NCBI RefSeq assembly: GCF_018614055.1
Contig: NZ_JAGGPB010000043.1
Location: 186,001 to 250,000 of the forward strand
Origin: Streptomyces sp. ISL-98
GTDB lineage: Bacteria; Actinomycetota; Actinomycetes; Streptomycetales; Streptomycetaceae
DNA: 64,000 nucleotides
Direction of reading: 5' to 3'
Under the pieces are notes generated by a model, which was not told where the DNA came from, did no database searches, and worked only from the letters and a program-made list of their open reading frames with translations. Positions 8,821-18,734 of the stretch are shown here, one piece after another. The translations under genes and the position numbers were made by a program. Within the stretch, counting starts at the first letter, position 1, and every line of letters starts with the position of its first letter.

Positions 8821-9388
8821 CGTGACTCGTGGTACGACGGGTGACGTGACCGGTGGTACGACGGGAGACGTGACGAGTGCCGTGACAGGCGAGGTGACCG
8901 GGGGAGCGCCGCTGCGGAAGGTCGCGCGGGTGATCCTGCTCGACCCGGACGACCGCGTCCTGCTGATGCACGGGTACGAGCCGGACGAGCCGGCGCTCAC
9001 CTGGTGGTTCACCCCGGGTGGCGGCCTTGAGGGCGACGAGACGCGGGAGCAGGCCGCGCTGCGCGAGCTCGCCGAGGAGACGGGAATCACAGAGGTCGAG
9101 CTCGGGCCTGTGGTCTGGCAGCGGACCTGCTCGTTCCTGTTCGACGGGCGGCGCTGGGAACAGGACGAATGGTTCTACCTGGGCCGCACCGCACAGACCG
9201 AGACCTTCATGGACGGACTCACCGGCCTGGAGCAGCGGAGCGTTGCGGGGCTGAGGTGGTGGACCTCCGCCGAACTGTCCGCGACGCGTGAGACGGTGTA
9301 CCCCATCAAGCTCGCCGGGCTGCTGCGTACGCTGCTCGACGAGGGTCCTCCGAGTACGCCGATTGTCTTGGCCCCGGAAGTCGCATAG
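8810..9388 (+). CDS. NUDIX hydrolase with a repeat-bearing N-terminus
   Basis: A Nudix pyrophosphatase of up to 192 residues. The Nudix box runs GGGLEGDETREQAALRELAE followed by ETGI (about residues 71-94) with the REXXEE glutamates intact. The substrate is unknown. The first roughly 30 residues are three imperfect copies of an eight-residue unit (DVTRGTTG, DVTGGTTG, DVTSAVTG) coded by 24-bp tandem repeats, and each repeat holds in-frame GTG codons, so the true start is unsure: 8810, 8822, 8846, 8870 or 8894. The conserved fold begins at LRKVARVILLD. It overlaps the end of the fourth signal peptidase gene. Confidence 0.82.
   Translation: MDGDVTRGTTGDVTGGTTGDVTSAVTGEVTGGAPLRKVARVILLDPDDRVLLMHGYEPDEPALTWWFTPGGGLEGDETREQAALRELAEETGITEVELGPVVWQRTCSFLFDGRRWEQDEWFYLGRTAQTETFMDGLTGLEQRSVAGLRWWTSAELSATRETVYPIKLAGLLRTLLDEGPPSTPIVLAPEVA
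8816..8911 (+). repeat. 24-bp tandem repeats in the Nudix gene 5' end
   Basis: Units begin at 8816, 8840, 8864 and, degenerate, at 8888. The first two copies (GGTGACGTGAC then seven variable bases, then GTACGACG) differ at two positions; the third and fourth are more diverged. The unit is a multiple of three, so copy-number change keeps the reading frame. Confidence 0.85.
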
Positions 9389-9443
9389 GGGCGCACGGGG
9401 CTGGCGCACAATAGGGGGACGCAAGGCTGAAGGGGAACATGCC

Positions 9444-9752
9444 ATGAGCGCCGAGGACCTCGAGAAGTACGAGACCGAGATGGAGCTGAAGCTCTACCGG
9501 GAGTACCGCGATGTCGTCGGTCTGTTCAAATACGTGATCGAGACCGAGCGGCGTTTCTACCTCACCAACGACTACGAGATGCAGGTGCACTCGGTACAGG
9601 GCGAGGTTTTCTTCGAAGTCTCCATGGCGGACGCCTGGGTCTGGGACATGTACCGGCCGGCCAGATTCGTCAAGCAGGTGCGGGTCCTCACGTTCAAGGA
9701 CGTGAATATCGAGGAGCTCAACAAGAGCGATCTCGAACTTCCGGGTGGCTGA
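9444..9752 (+). CDS. DUF2469 family small protein
   Basis: A 102-residue conserved actinobacterial protein, acidic and rich in Tyr, Phe and Glu (MSAEDLEKYETEMELKLYREY). The family is found next to yraN in many actinobacteria; its function is not known. The ATG at 9444 has AAGGGG upstream. No membrane segment or known catalytic motif is visible. Confidence 0.85.
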   Translation: MSAEDLEKYETEMELKLYREYRDVVGLFKYVIETERRFYLTNDYEMQVHSVQGEVFFEVSMADAWVWDMYRPARFVKQVRVLTFKDVNIEELNKSDLELPGG

Positions 9753-9835
9753 GTTTTCCACAACTGACGCGTTGTCCACCAAGATCCACTAGCTGACGGG
9801 GTTCGCGGCACATTCGGTTCCGGAGGTGGAACCGG

Positions 9836-10204
9836 ATGAACGCGAAGAACGCAACAGGAGCACTCGGCCGGTACGGCGAGGAGCTGGCGGCACGCAGGCT
9901 CACCGAGGGCGGCATGACCGTCCTGGAGCGCAACTGGCGCTGCCGCGCAGGGGAGATCGACATCGTCGCCAGGGACGGCGACGCGCTGGTCATCTGCGAG
10001 GTCAAGACCCGCAGAGCGGGACCGTTCGAGCACCCGATGCAGGCGGTCAGGTCCATCAAGGCCGAGCGGCTGCGCCGCCTCGCCGAGCGCTGGGTGCACG
10101 AACATGGCGGGCCGCCGCCGGGCGGGGTGCGTATCGACCTCGTAGGGGTGGTGCTGCCCCGGCGCGGGGCGCCCGTCGTCGAGCATGCGCGGGGGGTGGC
10201 GTGA
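9836..10204 (+). CDS. YraN family (UPF0102) nuclease-like protein
   Basis: A 122-residue protein with the restriction-endonuclease-like core G-E-I-D-I-V then E-V-K-T-R ([12 protein letters not shown] and VICEVKTRR), the predicted metal-binding residues of this fold. [12 protein letters not shown] at the N-terminus is typical. The family sits beside dprA and yifB in many bacteria and is suspected to act in DNA metabolism. Its stop overlaps the yifB start by one base. Confidence 0.9.
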   Translation: MNAKNATGALGRYGEELAARRLTEGGMTVLERNWRCRAGEIDIVARDGDALVICEVKTRRAGPFEHPMQAVRSIKAERLRRLAERWVHEHGGPPPGGVRIDLVGVVLPRRGAPVVEHARGVA

Positions 10205-11829
10205 TGGGGTTCGCGCGTACGTGCTCGGTGGCGCTGGTCGGCGTCGAGGGTGTGGTGGTGGAGGTCCAGGCCGATCTGGAGCCGGGAGTGGCCACTTTCG
10301 CGCTGGTGGGGCTGCCCGACAAGAGCCTGATCGAGAGCCGGGACCGGGTGCGGGCGGCGGTGGTGAACTCCGGCGCGGACTGGCCGCAGAAAAAGCTCAC
10401 TGTGGGGCTCAGCCCGGCCTCCGTACCCAAAAGCGGCAGCGGTTTTGATCTTGCAGTCGCCGTGGCTGTCCTTGGGGCGGCGGAGCGTATTGACCCCAAG
10501 GCGATCGCCGACCTGGTGATGATCGGGGAGCTGGGACTCGACGGCAGGGTCCGGCCGGTCCGGGGGATCCTGCCCGCTGTCCTGGCCGCGGCCGAAGCCG
10601 GGTACAGCCAGGTCGTCGTACCGGAACAGACGGCGGCGGAGGCCGCCCTGGTGCCCGGGGTGTCGATCCTGGGCGTACGGAGTCTGCGGCAGCTCATCGC
10701 TGTGCTGACGGGTTCCGAGGTGCCGGACGAGGAGCGGGCGGGGGAGGGCCGGCCCGACGCCATGCTCTCCGGGCTCATGCTGCCGGGTGCCGGGGCGGGC
10801 ACCGGGCTGGCCGTCGGTGACCGCGGAGGTGAGGGTGACGGGCCGGACCTCGCGGATGTCGCGGGGCAGCAGGCGGCTCGGACGGCCCTGGAGGTCGCGG
10901 CGGCCGGCAACCACCATCTTCTGCTGCACGGCCCGCCAGGGGCCGGGAAGACGATGCTGGCCGAGCGGATGCCCGCGATCCTGCCGCCGCTGACCAGGCA
11001 GGAGTCGCTGGAGGTCACGGCGGTGCACTCGGTGGCAGGCATCCTGCCGCCGGGCGAGCCACTGGTCAGGACCGCGCCGTACTGCGCACCGCACCACTCG
11101 GCGACGATGCAGTCACTGGTGGGCGGGGGTAACGGGCTGCCTAGGCCGGGGGCCGTTTCGCTCGCGCATCGCGGGATTCTCTTTCTGGACGAGGCGCCCG
11201 AGTTCAGCGGGCGGGCCCTGGACTCGCTCCGGCAGCCTCTTGAGTCGGGATATGTGGTGGTGGCGCGCAGTGCGGGGGTGGTGCGGCTGCCCGCGCGGTT
11301 CCTGATGGTTCTGGCGGCCAATCCGTGTCCGTGCGGACGGCACACGCTGCACGGCGCGGGGTGCGAATGCCCGCCGTCGGCGATCCGCAGGTACCAGGCG
11401 CGGCTCTCCGGGCCACTGCTGGACCGGGTGGACCTGCGGGTCGGGGTCGAACCGGTGCAGCGCGCCGACCTTTTGGGGCAGGGCGGGCGCGGCGAGTCGA
11501 CGGCGGCGGTCGCGGGACGCGTGCGGGAAGCGAGGGAGCGGGCGGCGGCGCGGCTGGAAGGAACCCCGTGGACGACGAACAGCGAAGTGCCGGGCCATGA
11601 GCTGCGTACTCGCTGGCAGCCCGCGCCCGGAGCCCTCGGCGCCGCCGAGCGGGACATGGAACGGGGGCTGCTGACGGCCCGCGGCCTCGACCGGGTGCTG
11701 CGCGTGGCCTGGACCGTCGCGGACCTGGCCGGCCGCGACCGGCCCGACGCCCGCCACGTCGACCTGGCCCTTGAGCTCCGCACCGGCATCGCCCGAGGCG
11801 CACCGGCACTGATCGGAGCCCGGCCATGA
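10204..11829 (+). CDS. YifB family Mg chelatase-like AAA ATPase
   Basis: A 541-residue protein related to ComM/YifB. The N-terminal Lon-like domain (residues 1-170, with SVPKSGSGFDLAVAVAVL) is followed by an AAA domain with Walker A GPPGAGKTM, Walker B ILFLDEAPEF and sensor region LAANPCPCG, then a C-terminal chelatase-like part. ComM helicase helps branch migration in natural transformation in Gram-negative bacteria; in Streptomyces the role is unproven. It is coupled to yraN and lies just before dprA. Confidence 0.92.
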   Translation: MGFARTCSVALVGVEGVVVEVQADLEPGVATFALVGLPDKSLIESRDRVRAAVVNSGADWPQKKLTVGLSPASVPKSGSGFDLAVAVAVLGAAERIDPKAIADLVMIGELGLDGRVRPVRGILPAVLAAAEAGYSQVVVPEQTAAEAALVPGVSILGVRSLRQLIAVLTGSEVPDEERAGEGRPDAMLSGLMLPGAGAGTGLAVGDRGGEGDGPDLADVAGQQAARTALEVAAAGNHHLLLHGPPGAGKTMLAERMPAILPPLTRQESLEVTAVHSVAGILPPGEPLVRTAPYCAPHHSATMQSLVGGGNGLPRPGAVSLAHRGILFLDEAPEFSGRALDSLRQPLESGYVVVARSAGVVRLPARFLMVLAANPCPCGRHTLHGAGCECPPSAIRRYQARLSGPLLDRVDLRVGVEPVQRADLLGQGGRGESTAAVAGRVREARERAAARLEGTPWTTNSEVPGHELRTRWQPAPGALGAAERDMERGLLTARGLDRVLRVAWTVADLAGRDRPDARHVDLALELRTGIARGAPALIGARP

Positions 11830-11883
11830 AGCGCCGGGCCATGAAGCGCCGTGCCATGAGGTGCTGGGTCATGAGGCAAGGGG
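11824..11883 (+). repeat. 15-bp tandem repeats after yifB
   Basis: Four consecutive 15-bp units start at 11824, 11839, 11854 and 11869, built on CCATGAAGCGCCGGG; copies one and two differ at two bases, the third and fourth are more diverged. The yifB stop codon is in the first unit. Confidence 0.8.
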
Positions 11884-11924
11884 CATTTGCGTCCGCGCCG
11901 CGCGGCTGGGGAGGCGTGCGGTGA
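11826..11924 (+). CDS. Possible 32-codon coupling or leader peptide between yifB and dprA
   Basis: A short frame starts at an ATG that overlaps the yifB stop (ATGA, 11826-11829) and ends in a TGA that overlaps the dprA start (GTGA, 11921-11924). It would code MKRRAMKRRAMRCWVMRQG and a 13-residue tail. Most of it is four 15-bp tandem repeats. The two overlaps would let ribosomes pass from yifB to dprA, but there is no other evidence that the peptide matters, so it may simply be repeat expansion. Confidence 0.3.
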   Translation: MKRRAMKRRAMRCWVMRQGAFASAPRGWGGVR

Positions 11925-13093
11925 ACGGGGAAGCGCGGGAGCACGAGCGGCTGGCCAGGGCCGCACTGACCCGGGTCATGGAGCCGGGGGACGAAGTGGG
12001 CGGCCGATGGCTGCGCGAGTGCGGCGGCGTGGAACTGATGCGCAGGCTCACCTCGGCCGACCCCGACGAGGCGGCCCGGACCTTGACCGGCGTAACGGAG
12101 AAGCGGCTGGCCGGCTACCGGATACGGGCGGCGGCCGCCGATCCCGCGCGGGACCTGGCCGCCGTGGCTGCGGTCGGGGGGCGCTTCGTCTGCCCCGGCG
12201 ATCAGGAGTGGCCCGGGCAGCTCGACGACCTGGGCGACGGCAGGCCGGTCGGGCTGTGGGTGCGCGGGCGGCCGAATCTGCGGATGTGGGCGCTGCGGTC
12301 CGTGGCCGTCGTCGGGGCCAGGGCATGCACGTCGTACGGGGCGCACATGGCGGCGTCCCTGGGCGCCGGGCTCGCGGAGCGCGGCTGGGTCGTTGTGTCG
12401 GGGGCCGCGTTCGGGATCGACGGCGCCGCCCATCGCGGGGTGCTGGGGGCGGGCGGGGCCACCGTGGCGGTGCTGGCCTGCGGCGTTGACGTCGTCTATC
12501 CGCGCGGGCACGCCGAGTTGATCGGACGTATCGCGGAACAGGGGCTGGTCATCGGAGAGTTGCCACCGGGCGGCCATCCCACCCCCAGCCGGTTCATCCT
12601 CAGGAACCGGGTGATCGCCGCTCTCACCAGGGGCACCGTCGTGGTCGAGGCGGAGTACCGCAGCGGGTCGCTGGTCACCGCCCGCAGTGCGCAAAAGCTC
12701 GGACGCTTCACGATGGGCGTGCCGGGCCCCGTCACCAGCGGGCTCTCGGCGGGCGTGCATGAACTTCTGAGGGGTGAGGGTGTCCTGGTCACCGACGCCG
12801 CGGAAGTCGCGGAGCTGGTCGGGGACATCGGCGATCTGGCCCCGGCGCGCCGGGGGCCCGTACTGCCCAAGGACCTGCTCGACCCGGTGGCCGCGCAGGT
12901 GCTCGAGGCACTGCCGGCGAGGGGGCGCGTCAACGCGCGCCGCGTCGCTCGCGGCGCGGGGACGACACCTGACGACGCGCTCGGCAAGTTGTACGAACTG
13001 CACTCCTTGGGGTTCGTTGAACGGGAGGGTGACGGCTGGCAGTTGACCCCCGGCGCCGGGCGCCCTGCCGACGCGCGGCGAGGCGGTACTTGA
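11921..13093 (+). CDS. dprA: DNA-processing protein DprA (Smf)
   Basis: A 390-residue DprA/Smf protein. The Rossmann-like core carries VAVVGARACTSYG, VVSGAAFGIDGAAHRG, VAVLACGVDVVYP and FILRNRVIAALTRGTVVVEA, the typical ssDNA-binding fold that loads RecA in competent bacteria. An N-terminal helical part (about residues 1-90) and a C-terminal winged-helix region with GTTPDDALGKLYELHSLGFVE complete it. The GTG at 11921 is preferred because GGGGAGG lies six bases upstream. Streptomyces is not known to be naturally competent, so the in vivo task is open. Confidence 0.92.
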   Translation: MNGEAREHERLARAALTRVMEPGDEVGGRWLRECGGVELMRRLTSADPDEAARTLTGVTEKRLAGYRIRAAAADPARDLAAVAAVGGRFVCPGDQEWPGQLDDLGDGRPVGLWVRGRPNLRMWALRSVAVVGARACTSYGAHMAASLGAGLAERGWVVVSGAAFGIDGAAHRGVLGAGGATVAVLACGVDVVYPRGHAELIGRIAEQGLVIGELPPGGHPTPSRFILRNRVIAALTRGTVVVEAEYRSGSLVTARSAQKLGRFTMGVPGPVTSGLSAGVHELLRGEGVLVTDAAEVAELVGDIGDLAPARRGPVLPKDLLDPVAAQVLEALPARGRVNARRVARGAGTTPDDALGKLYELHSLGFVEREGDGWQLTPGAGRPADARRGGT

Positions 13094-13335
13094 CCAGCGG
13101 CATTCGGGTGAAAGGGTGATGGCGATGACTTCCACAGCCCGCCCGGCATCCCCTCCGGGGCTGTCCCGCGCGGTGACGGCCCCGGCGGTGGGATGTGCCC
13201 CAGGGCGTTCATCTGGAAGGGGGCAATCCCATATCCTGCGCGGACTGCGACGCTCCAGTCACGCTACGCTCACGAGGTTTCCCGCCCAGATGCACGATTC
13301 CCCGCACGTCACAGCAGAACGGCTCAAGGCAACGC

Positions 13336-14172
13336 ATGCCCCAGCACACCTCCGGGTCTGACCGCGCGGCAGTGCCACACGCCGCCCGCGGCAGTGTGCG
13401 GCCCGCCGCACCCTCGTCGCTCGACGAGTTGTGGCGTTCGTACAAGGCCACGGGCGACGAGCGGCTGCGGGAGCAGCTGATCCTGCACTACTCGCCGCTG
13501 GTGAAGTACGTCGCCGGTCGGGTGAGCGTCGGGTTGCCGCCCAATGTCGAACAGGCCGACTTCGTCTCCTCCGGGGTCTTCGGGCTCATCGACGCCATTG
13601 AGAAGTTCGACATCGAGCGGTCCATCAAGTTCGAGACGTACGCGATCACGCGCATCCGCGGCGCGATGATCGACGAGCTGCGTGCCCTGGACTGGATCCC
13701 GCGCTCGGTGCGGCAGAAGGCCAAGGCCGTCGAGCGTGCCTACGCGACGCTGGAGGCGCAGCTGCGCCGTACGCCGTCCGAGAGCGAAGTCGCCTCGGAG
13801 ATGGGCATCGTCCTGGAGGAACTGCACGCAGTTTTCAGCCAGTTGTCCCTGGCGAACGTGGTCGCCCTCGAAGAGCTGCTGCACGCCGGGGGCGAGGGCG
13901 GCGACCGGCTGAGCCTCATGGACACCCTGGAGGACACCGCCGCCGACGACCCGGTCGAGGTCGCCGAGGACCGGGAGCTGCGAAGGCTGCTCGCCCGCGC
14001 CATCAACACTCTCCCCGACCGGGAGAAGACCGTGGTCACGCTCTACTACTACGAAGGCCTCACTCTCGCCGAGATCGGCAATGTGCTGGGTGTGACGGAG
14101 AGCCGGGTCAGCCAGATCCACACCAAGTCGGTGCTCCAGCTGCGGGCCAAGCTGGCCGACGCCGGCCGCTGA
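13336..14172 (+). CDS. whiG: RNA polymerase sigma factor WhiG
   Basis: A 278-residue FliA-family sigma factor that commits aerial hyphae to sporulation in Streptomyces. Regions 2 ([40 protein letters not shown]), 3 ([15 protein letters not shown]) and 4 ([39 protein letters not shown]) are complete. The ATG at 13336 gives the usual N-terminus. Activity in S. coelicolor is held back by RsiG with c-di-GMP; rsiG is not in this window. Confidence 0.95.
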   Translation: MPQHTSGSDRAAVPHAARGSVRPAAPSSLDELWRSYKATGDERLREQLILHYSPLVKYVAGRVSVGLPPNVEQADFVSSGVFGLIDAIEKFDIERSIKFETYAITRIRGAMIDELRALDWIPRSVRQKAKAVERAYATLEAQLRRTPSESEVASEMGIVLEELHAVFSQLSLANVVALEELLHAGGEGGDRLSLMDTLEDTAADDPVEVAEDRELRRLLARAINTLPDREKTVVTLYYYEGLTLAEIGNVLGVTESRVSQIHTKSVLQLRAKLADAGR

Positions 14173-15523
14173 GGCCGTCCCGAATCGTGCCTGCCTTCCA
14201 CATCACGTCGTCATAACGGCGCCTCATCCGTACAGTAGGACCGTGCCAAGGATTCGAGCGGCCTCGGTGGCCGAGCACCGGACGATGCAGCGCGGCGCCC
14301 TGCTGGACGCCGCCCGCTCCCTGCTGTCCGAAGGCGGTACGGAGGCGCTGACCTTCCCCGCCCTCGCTGAGCGCACAGGCCTCGCCCGGTCGTCCGTGTA
14401 TGAGTACTTCCGATCGCGCGCCGCCGTCGTCGAAGAGCTGTGCGCCGTCGACTTCCCCGTCTGGGCGGCCGAGGTCGAGAGCGCGATGGACCGGGCGGAC
14501 ACCCCGGCAGGCAAGGTCGAGGCGTATGTACGCGCGCAACTGCTGCTGGTCGGCGACCGGCGGCACCGCGCCGTTGTCGCGATCTCCGCGAGCGAGCTCG
14601 ACGCCGGTGCGCGCGAGAAGATCCGCGCCGCCCACGGCGGTCTGGTCACGATGATCGTCGAGGCGCTCGGCGAACTGGGCCATGAACAGCCCAGGCTCGC
14701 GGCGATGATGCTGCAAGGTGTGGTCGACGCGGCGGTCCGGCGCATCGAGCTCGGTGCGGCCGAAGCGCCGGACGTGATCGCGGACTCGGCGGTAGCGATG
14801 GCACTGCACGGCGTCCAGGGCTGATCCGGCCCGTCCCCTTCGGCCACCGCGCCTCGTCCTGCGATGGGCCCACAGCGCTGCCAGCGCCAGGCCCGCCGCG
14901 TGGAGACCGTCGCCCGTACCCGCCGCATCAGGCGCAGCAGATACGGCGGCGGCGGAGGGTGCGGCAGGTGGCGGCCCCGCCGGGACGCCGAACACCGGAA
15001 GCAGGCGCGGCGGGCTCCGGTGCAGCAGGTCGGGTGGGAGCAGCGTCAGCGGATCGAGGTAGACCGCGCCTCTGCGCAGTCCCCAGTGCAGACAGCCCGC
15101 AGCGCAGTGGGACCGGCCGCCCTCCAGTACAGCCACGACCTGCCCGGCTCTGACCTCGTCCCCCTTCGCGACCAGCGCCCGCACCGGTTCGTACGTCGTC
15201 CGCAGAGGCGGTTCCCCCGTACCGGCCAGGGCAATGGACAGCGTCCCGCGTCCCGCGACCTGGCCCGCGAAGGAGACCCGGCCGGAGGCCGCCGCCCGTA
15301 CGGCGTCACCCCGGGCGGCAGCCAGATCCACGCCCCGGTGCCCCGGGGCGTACGCAGACGGGGGCGGCTCCCAGCCCCGTACGACCGGCGGCCGGTCGCC
15401 CACGGGCCAGGCCCCGTCCGGGATTCCGGCAGCGGCTGCCGTCGGGACGCACAGGGCAGTGGGCAGGAGCAGGCCGAGCAGCGCGGCCACGATCATCGGC
15501 ACCAGCACAGTCGTTCGTCGCAT
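14108..15523 (-). CDS. Secreted M23 (LytM-like) peptidase with an open antisense C-terminal extension
   Basis: The first about 215 residues are a secreted LytM-fold protein: signal peptide ([20 protein letters not shown]), HRGVDLAA zinc motif, [33 protein letters not shown] and CLHWGLRRG. The HxH motif reads CLH, so the first His is replaced by Cys and enzymatic activity is doubtful. After a second hydrophobic stretch ([10 protein letters not shown]) the frame stays open for about 235 more codons, fully antisense to the TetR gene and into the end of whiG; that part is Arg-rich and looks non-native. A stop codon near 14830 may have been lost, or the overlap is real. Confidence 0.6.
   Translation of the reverse strand: MRRTTVLVPMIVAALLGLLLPTALCVPTAAAAGIPDGAWPVGDRPPVVRGWEPPPSAYAPGHRGVDLAAARGDAVRAAASGRVSFAGQVAGRGTLSIALAGTGEPPLRTTYEPVRALVAKGDEVRAGQVVAVLEGGRSHCAAGCLHWGLRRGAVYLDPLTLLPPDLLHRSPPRLLPVFGVPAGPPPAAPSAAAVSAAPDAAGTGDGLHAAGLALAALWAHRRTRRGGRRGRAGSALDAVQCHRYRRVRDHVRRFGRTELDAPDRRVDHTLQHHRREPGLFMAQFAERLDDHRDQTAVGGADLLARTGVELARGDRDNGAVPPVADQQQLRAYIRLDLACRGVRPVHRALDLGRPDGEVDGAQLFDDGGARSEVLIHGRPGEACALSEGGEGQRLRTAFGQQGAGGVQQGAALHRPVLGHRGRSNPWHGPTVRMRRRYDDVMWKAGTIRDGLSGRRRPAWPAAGAPTWCGSG
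14243..14824 (+). CDS. TetR family transcriptional regulator
   Basis: A 193-residue regulator. The N-terminal helix-turn-helix ([39 protein letters not shown], about residues 18-52, cited in parts) is typical TetR; the C-terminal ligand domain gives no hint of its inducer. The GTG start at 14243 is close to a TACAGT box, so the message may be short-leadered. The convergent M23 peptidase frame on the other strand runs through this whole gene. Confidence 0.8.
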   Translation: MPRIRAASVAEHRTMQRGALLDAARSLLSEGGTEALTFPALAERTGLARSSVYEYFRSRAAVVEELCAVDFPVWAAEVESAMDRADTPAGKVEAYVRAQLLLVGDRRHRAVVAISASELDAGAREKIRAAHGGLVTMIVEALGELGHEQPRLAAMMLQGVVDAAVRRIELGAAEAPDVIADSAVAMALHGVQG

Positions 15524-15801
15524 GGGGAAACCGTGGCGCGACGGACGGATTCTTGGGGATCATGGTCCGTATCTGTGGACCACCGACCGGTTGTGGACAG
15601 CGCCGTCACCCGGCACTGCCCAGGTCCCGTACACTTCTTGTGGCGATCCGGGTCACCGGGTCGACTTCGCACGCCCCGCCACCAGTCACTTCGCAATCGG
15701 TGGCCGCGCCGCTCGGTCCCTTGTGGGCACGGCGCACCGGGGCGTCAGGCGCGGCAGCAATCCTGCGGTCGCGGCAACCGAGTAACTCAAGGAGTACGGC
15801 C

Positions 15802-16722
15802 ATGGCCGTCGTCACGATGCGGGAGCTGCTGGAAAGCGGCGTCCACTTCGGTCACCAGACCCGTCGTTGGAATCCGAAGATGAAGCGTTTCATCTTCACG
15901 GAGCGCAACGGCATCTACATCATCGACCTTCTCCAGTCGCTGTCGTACATCGACCGCGCCTACGAGTTCGTCAAGCAGACTGTTGCCCACGGCGGCTCCA
16001 TCATGTTCGTCGGTACCAAGAAGCAGGCCCAGGAGGCCATCGCCGAGCAGGCGACGCGCGTTGGTATGCCGTACGTCAACCAGCGTTGGCTCGGCGGCAT
16101 GCTGACCAACTTCTCCACCGTCTACAAGCGCCTTCAGCGTCTGAAGGAGCTTGAGGCGATCGACTTCGAGGATGTGGCCGCGTCCGGCCTCACCAAGAAG
16201 GAGCTCCTGGTCCTCTCGCGCGAGAAGACCAAGCTGGAGAAGACCCTCGGTGGTATCCGCGAGATGTCGAAGGTTCCCAGCGCCGTCTGGATCGTCGACA
16301 CCAAGAAGGAGCACATCGCCGTCGGTGAGGCGCGCAAGCTCCACATCCCGGTCGTCGCCATCCTCGACACCAACTGCGACCCCGACGAGGTCGACTACAA
16401 GATCCCGGGCAACGACGACGCGATCCGCTCCGTCACGCTGCTCACCCGTGTGATCGCCGACGCCGTCGCCGAGGGCCTCATCGCCCGTTCCGGCGCTGCG
16501 ACCGGCGACCAGAAGCCGGGCGAGAAGGCCGCCGCCGAGCCGCTCGCCGAGTGGGAGCGCGACCTGCTCGAGGGCGACAAGAAGGCTGAGGAGGCCGCCC
16601 CGGCCGCCGACGCCGAGGTGCAGACCTCCGCCGAGACCGAGAAGGTCGCCGACGCCGAGAAGGCCGACGAGGCCGCTCCGGCCGAGGCCGCTGCCCCGGC
16701 CGCCGAGGCCGAGCAGGCCTGA
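15802..16722 (+). CDS. rpsB: 30S ribosomal protein S2
   Basis: A 306-residue small-subunit protein S2 with the expected N-terminus ([19 protein letters not shown]), the coiled-coil region and [15 protein letters not shown]. The Ala/Glu-rich C-terminal tail of about 60 residues is usual for Streptomyces. AAGGAG lies upstream of the ATG. It is followed by a strong hairpin and then tsf. Confidence 0.97.
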   Translation: MAVVTMRELLESGVHFGHQTRRWNPKMKRFIFTERNGIYIIDLLQSLSYIDRAYEFVKQTVAHGGSIMFVGTKKQAQEAIAEQATRVGMPYVNQRWLGGMLTNFSTVYKRLQRLKELEAIDFEDVAASGLTKKELLVLSREKTKLEKTLGGIREMSKVPSAVWIVDTKKEHIAVGEARKLHIPVVAILDTNCDPDEVDYKIPGNDDAIRSVTLLTRVIADAVAEGLIARSGAATGDQKPGEKAAAEPLAEWERDLLEGDKKAEEAAPAADAEVQTSAETEKVADAEKADEAAPAEAAAPAAEAEQA

Positions 16723-16742
16723 CACCCGTCACGGTTGAAGAC

Positions 16743-16777
16743 GGCGGGGGAGGGCGCGACGAGCGCCCGCCCCCGCC
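16743..16777 (+). terminator. Hairpin in the rpsB-tsf spacer
   Basis: A 15-bp stem with one mismatch (arms 16743-16757 and 16763-16777, loop GACGA) lies 20 bases after the rpsB stop. It can act as an attenuator or terminator that lowers tsf relative to rpsB transcript, as at this place in other bacteria; this role is inferred. Confidence 0.65.
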
Positions 16778-16823
16778 GCCACCCGTAGATCTTCGCTTCG
16801 ACTTCGAGAGAGATTCACAGATC

Positions 16824-17669
16824 ATGGCGAACTACACCGCCGCGGACGTCAAGAAGCTCCGCGAGCTCACCGGCGCCGGCATGATGGACTGCAAGAAGGC
16901 GCTCGACGAGGCCGACGGCAACGTCGACAAGGCCGTAGAGGCCCTTCGTATCAAGGGTCAGAAGGGCGTCGCCAAGCGCGAAGGCCGTTCTGCCGAGAAC
17001 GGTGCCGTCGTCTCCCTCATCTCCGAGGACAAGACCTCCGGCGTCCTGCTCGAGCTGAAGTGCGAGACGGACTTCGTCGCCAAGGGTGACAAGTTCCAGG
17101 CCGTCGCCAACACGCTCGCCGCCCACGTCGCGAAGACGTCCCCGGCCGATGTCGAGACGCTGCTCGCGTCCGAGATCGAGCCCGGCAAGACCGTCCAGGC
17201 GTACGTCGACGAGGCCAACGCCAACCTCGGCGAGAAGATCGTCCTGGACCGCTTCGCGCAGTTCACCGGCGGTTACGTCGCTGCGTACATGCACCGCACC
17301 ATGCCCGACCTCCCGCCGCAGGTCGGCGTCCTGGTCGAGCTGGACAAGGCGACCGACGAGTCCGCAGCGATCGCGAAGGATGTTGCTCAGCACATCACCG
17401 CGTTCTCGCCGAAGTACCTGAACCGCGACGAGGTCCCGGCCGAGACGGTCGAGAACGAGCGTCGTGTCGCCGAGGCCACCTCCCGCGAGGAGGGCAAGCC
17501 CGAGGCGGCTCTGCCGAAGATCGTCGAAGGCCGTGTCAACGGCTTCTTCAAGGACGTCGTCGTGCTGGAGCAGCCGTTCGCCAAGGACAACAAGAAGTCC
17601 GTCCAGAAGGTTCTGGACGAGGCCGGCGTCACGCTGAAGCGCTTCTCGCGCATCCGCGTCGGCGGCTGA
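16824..17669 (+). CDS. tsf: Elongation factor Ts
   Basis: A 281-residue guanine-nucleotide exchange factor for EF-Tu. The N-terminal UBA-like module ([25 protein letters not shown]), the core TDFVAK motif and the C-terminal [18 protein letters not shown] are intact. The ATG at 16824 is at the expected place. The gene follows rpsB and precedes pyrH on the same strand. Confidence 0.97.
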   Translation: MANYTAADVKKLRELTGAGMMDCKKALDEADGNVDKAVEALRIKGQKGVAKREGRSAENGAVVSLISEDKTSGVLLELKCETDFVAKGDKFQAVANTLAAHVAKTSPADVETLLASEIEPGKTVQAYVDEANANLGEKIVLDRFAQFTGGYVAAYMHRTMPDLPPQVGVLVELDKATDESAAIAKDVAQHITAFSPKYLNRDEVPAETVENERRVAEATSREEGKPEAALPKIVEGRVNGFFKDVVVLEQPFAKDNKKSVQKVLDEAGVTLKRFSRIRVGG

Positions 17670-17827
17670 GTCCGTACGCGATCGACCTAAGACCCCGATA
17701 GGGTCTGACGCAGTCGTCCGCGTGCGCGCCGGACGACCGCAGATCTGACGAGGAGGCCATTGCCGCAGAGGGAACCGCAAGGACCCACCGGCAATGGCCT
17801 TCTTCGTATGTGCACGAGGAGATCTCC

Positions 17828-18607
17828 ATGAAACAGGGCGCGGACGCCAAACAGTCTGCCGACGACAAGATCGACAACGGCAAGAAGAGCGGCCGCTTCA
17901 TGCTGAAGCTGTCCGGCGAGGCGTTCGCCGGCGGTGGGGGGCTCGGCGTCGACCCCGACGTCGTGCACGCCATGGCGCGAGAGATCGCAGCGGTCGTACG
18001 CGACGGTGCCGAGATCGCCGTCGTCATCGGCGGCGGCAACTTCTTCCGTGGCGCGGAGCTCCAGCAGCGCGGCATGGACCGGGCGCGCTCCGACTACATG
18101 GGCATGCTCGGTACGGTCATGAACTGCCTCGCCCTCCAGGACTTCCTGGAGAAGGAAGGCATCGACTCCCGCGTCCAGACCGCCATCACCATGGGCCAGG
18201 TCGCGGAGCCGTACATCCCGCTGCGCGCCGTACGCCACCTGGAGAAGGGCCGCGTCGTCATCTTCGGCGCCGGTATGGGCATGCCCTACTTCTCGACGGA
18301 CACCACCGCGGCACAGCGCGCCCTGGAGATCGACGCCGAAGCCCTGCTCATGGGCAAGAACGGCGTGGACGGGGTCTACGACTCCGACCCCAAGAAGAAC
18401 CCGGACGCGGTGAAGTTCGACGCGCTGGAGTACGGCGAGGTGCTCTCCCGCGACCTCAAGGTCGCCGACGCCACTGCCATTACCCTCTGCCGCGACAACG
18501 CGCTTCCGATCCTTGTCTTCGAGCTGCTCGCCGAGGGCAATATCGCGCGCGCCGTCAAGGGTGAGAAGATCGGCACCCTCGTGAGTGCGCAGGGCACCCG
18601 GACCTGA
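17828..18607 (+). CDS. pyrH: Uridylate kinase
   Basis: A 259-residue UMP kinase of the amino-acid-kinase fold: [34 protein letters not shown] and [16 protein letters not shown]. It makes UDP from UMP in the cytoplasm for nucleotide and cell-wall synthesis. A 20-residue Lys/Asp-rich N-terminal extension precedes the fold. GAGGAGAT lies before the ATG at 17828. Confidence 0.96.
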   Translation: MKQGADAKQSADDKIDNGKKSGRFMLKLSGEAFAGGGGLGVDPDVVHAMAREIAAVVRDGAEIAVVIGGGNFFRGAELQQRGMDRARSDYMGMLGTVMNCLALQDFLEKEGIDSRVQTAITMGQVAEPYIPLRAVRHLEKGRVVIFGAGMGMPYFSTDTTAAQRALEIDAEALLMGKNGVDGVYDSDPKKNPDAVKFDALEYGEVLSRDLKVADATAITLCRDNALPILVFELLAEGNIARAVKGEKIGTLVSAQGTRT

Positions 18608-18734
18608 TCCGGGTGACGCCCCTATGAGGGGATAGACAAAGCCCTGCCGGTCGGACACCGTGCAGGACTAGACGCGGGTTACTCCGGGCCTGAATGCTGA
18701 GTTCCGGGCCCACTCAAGACATGCAGGAGCAGTG

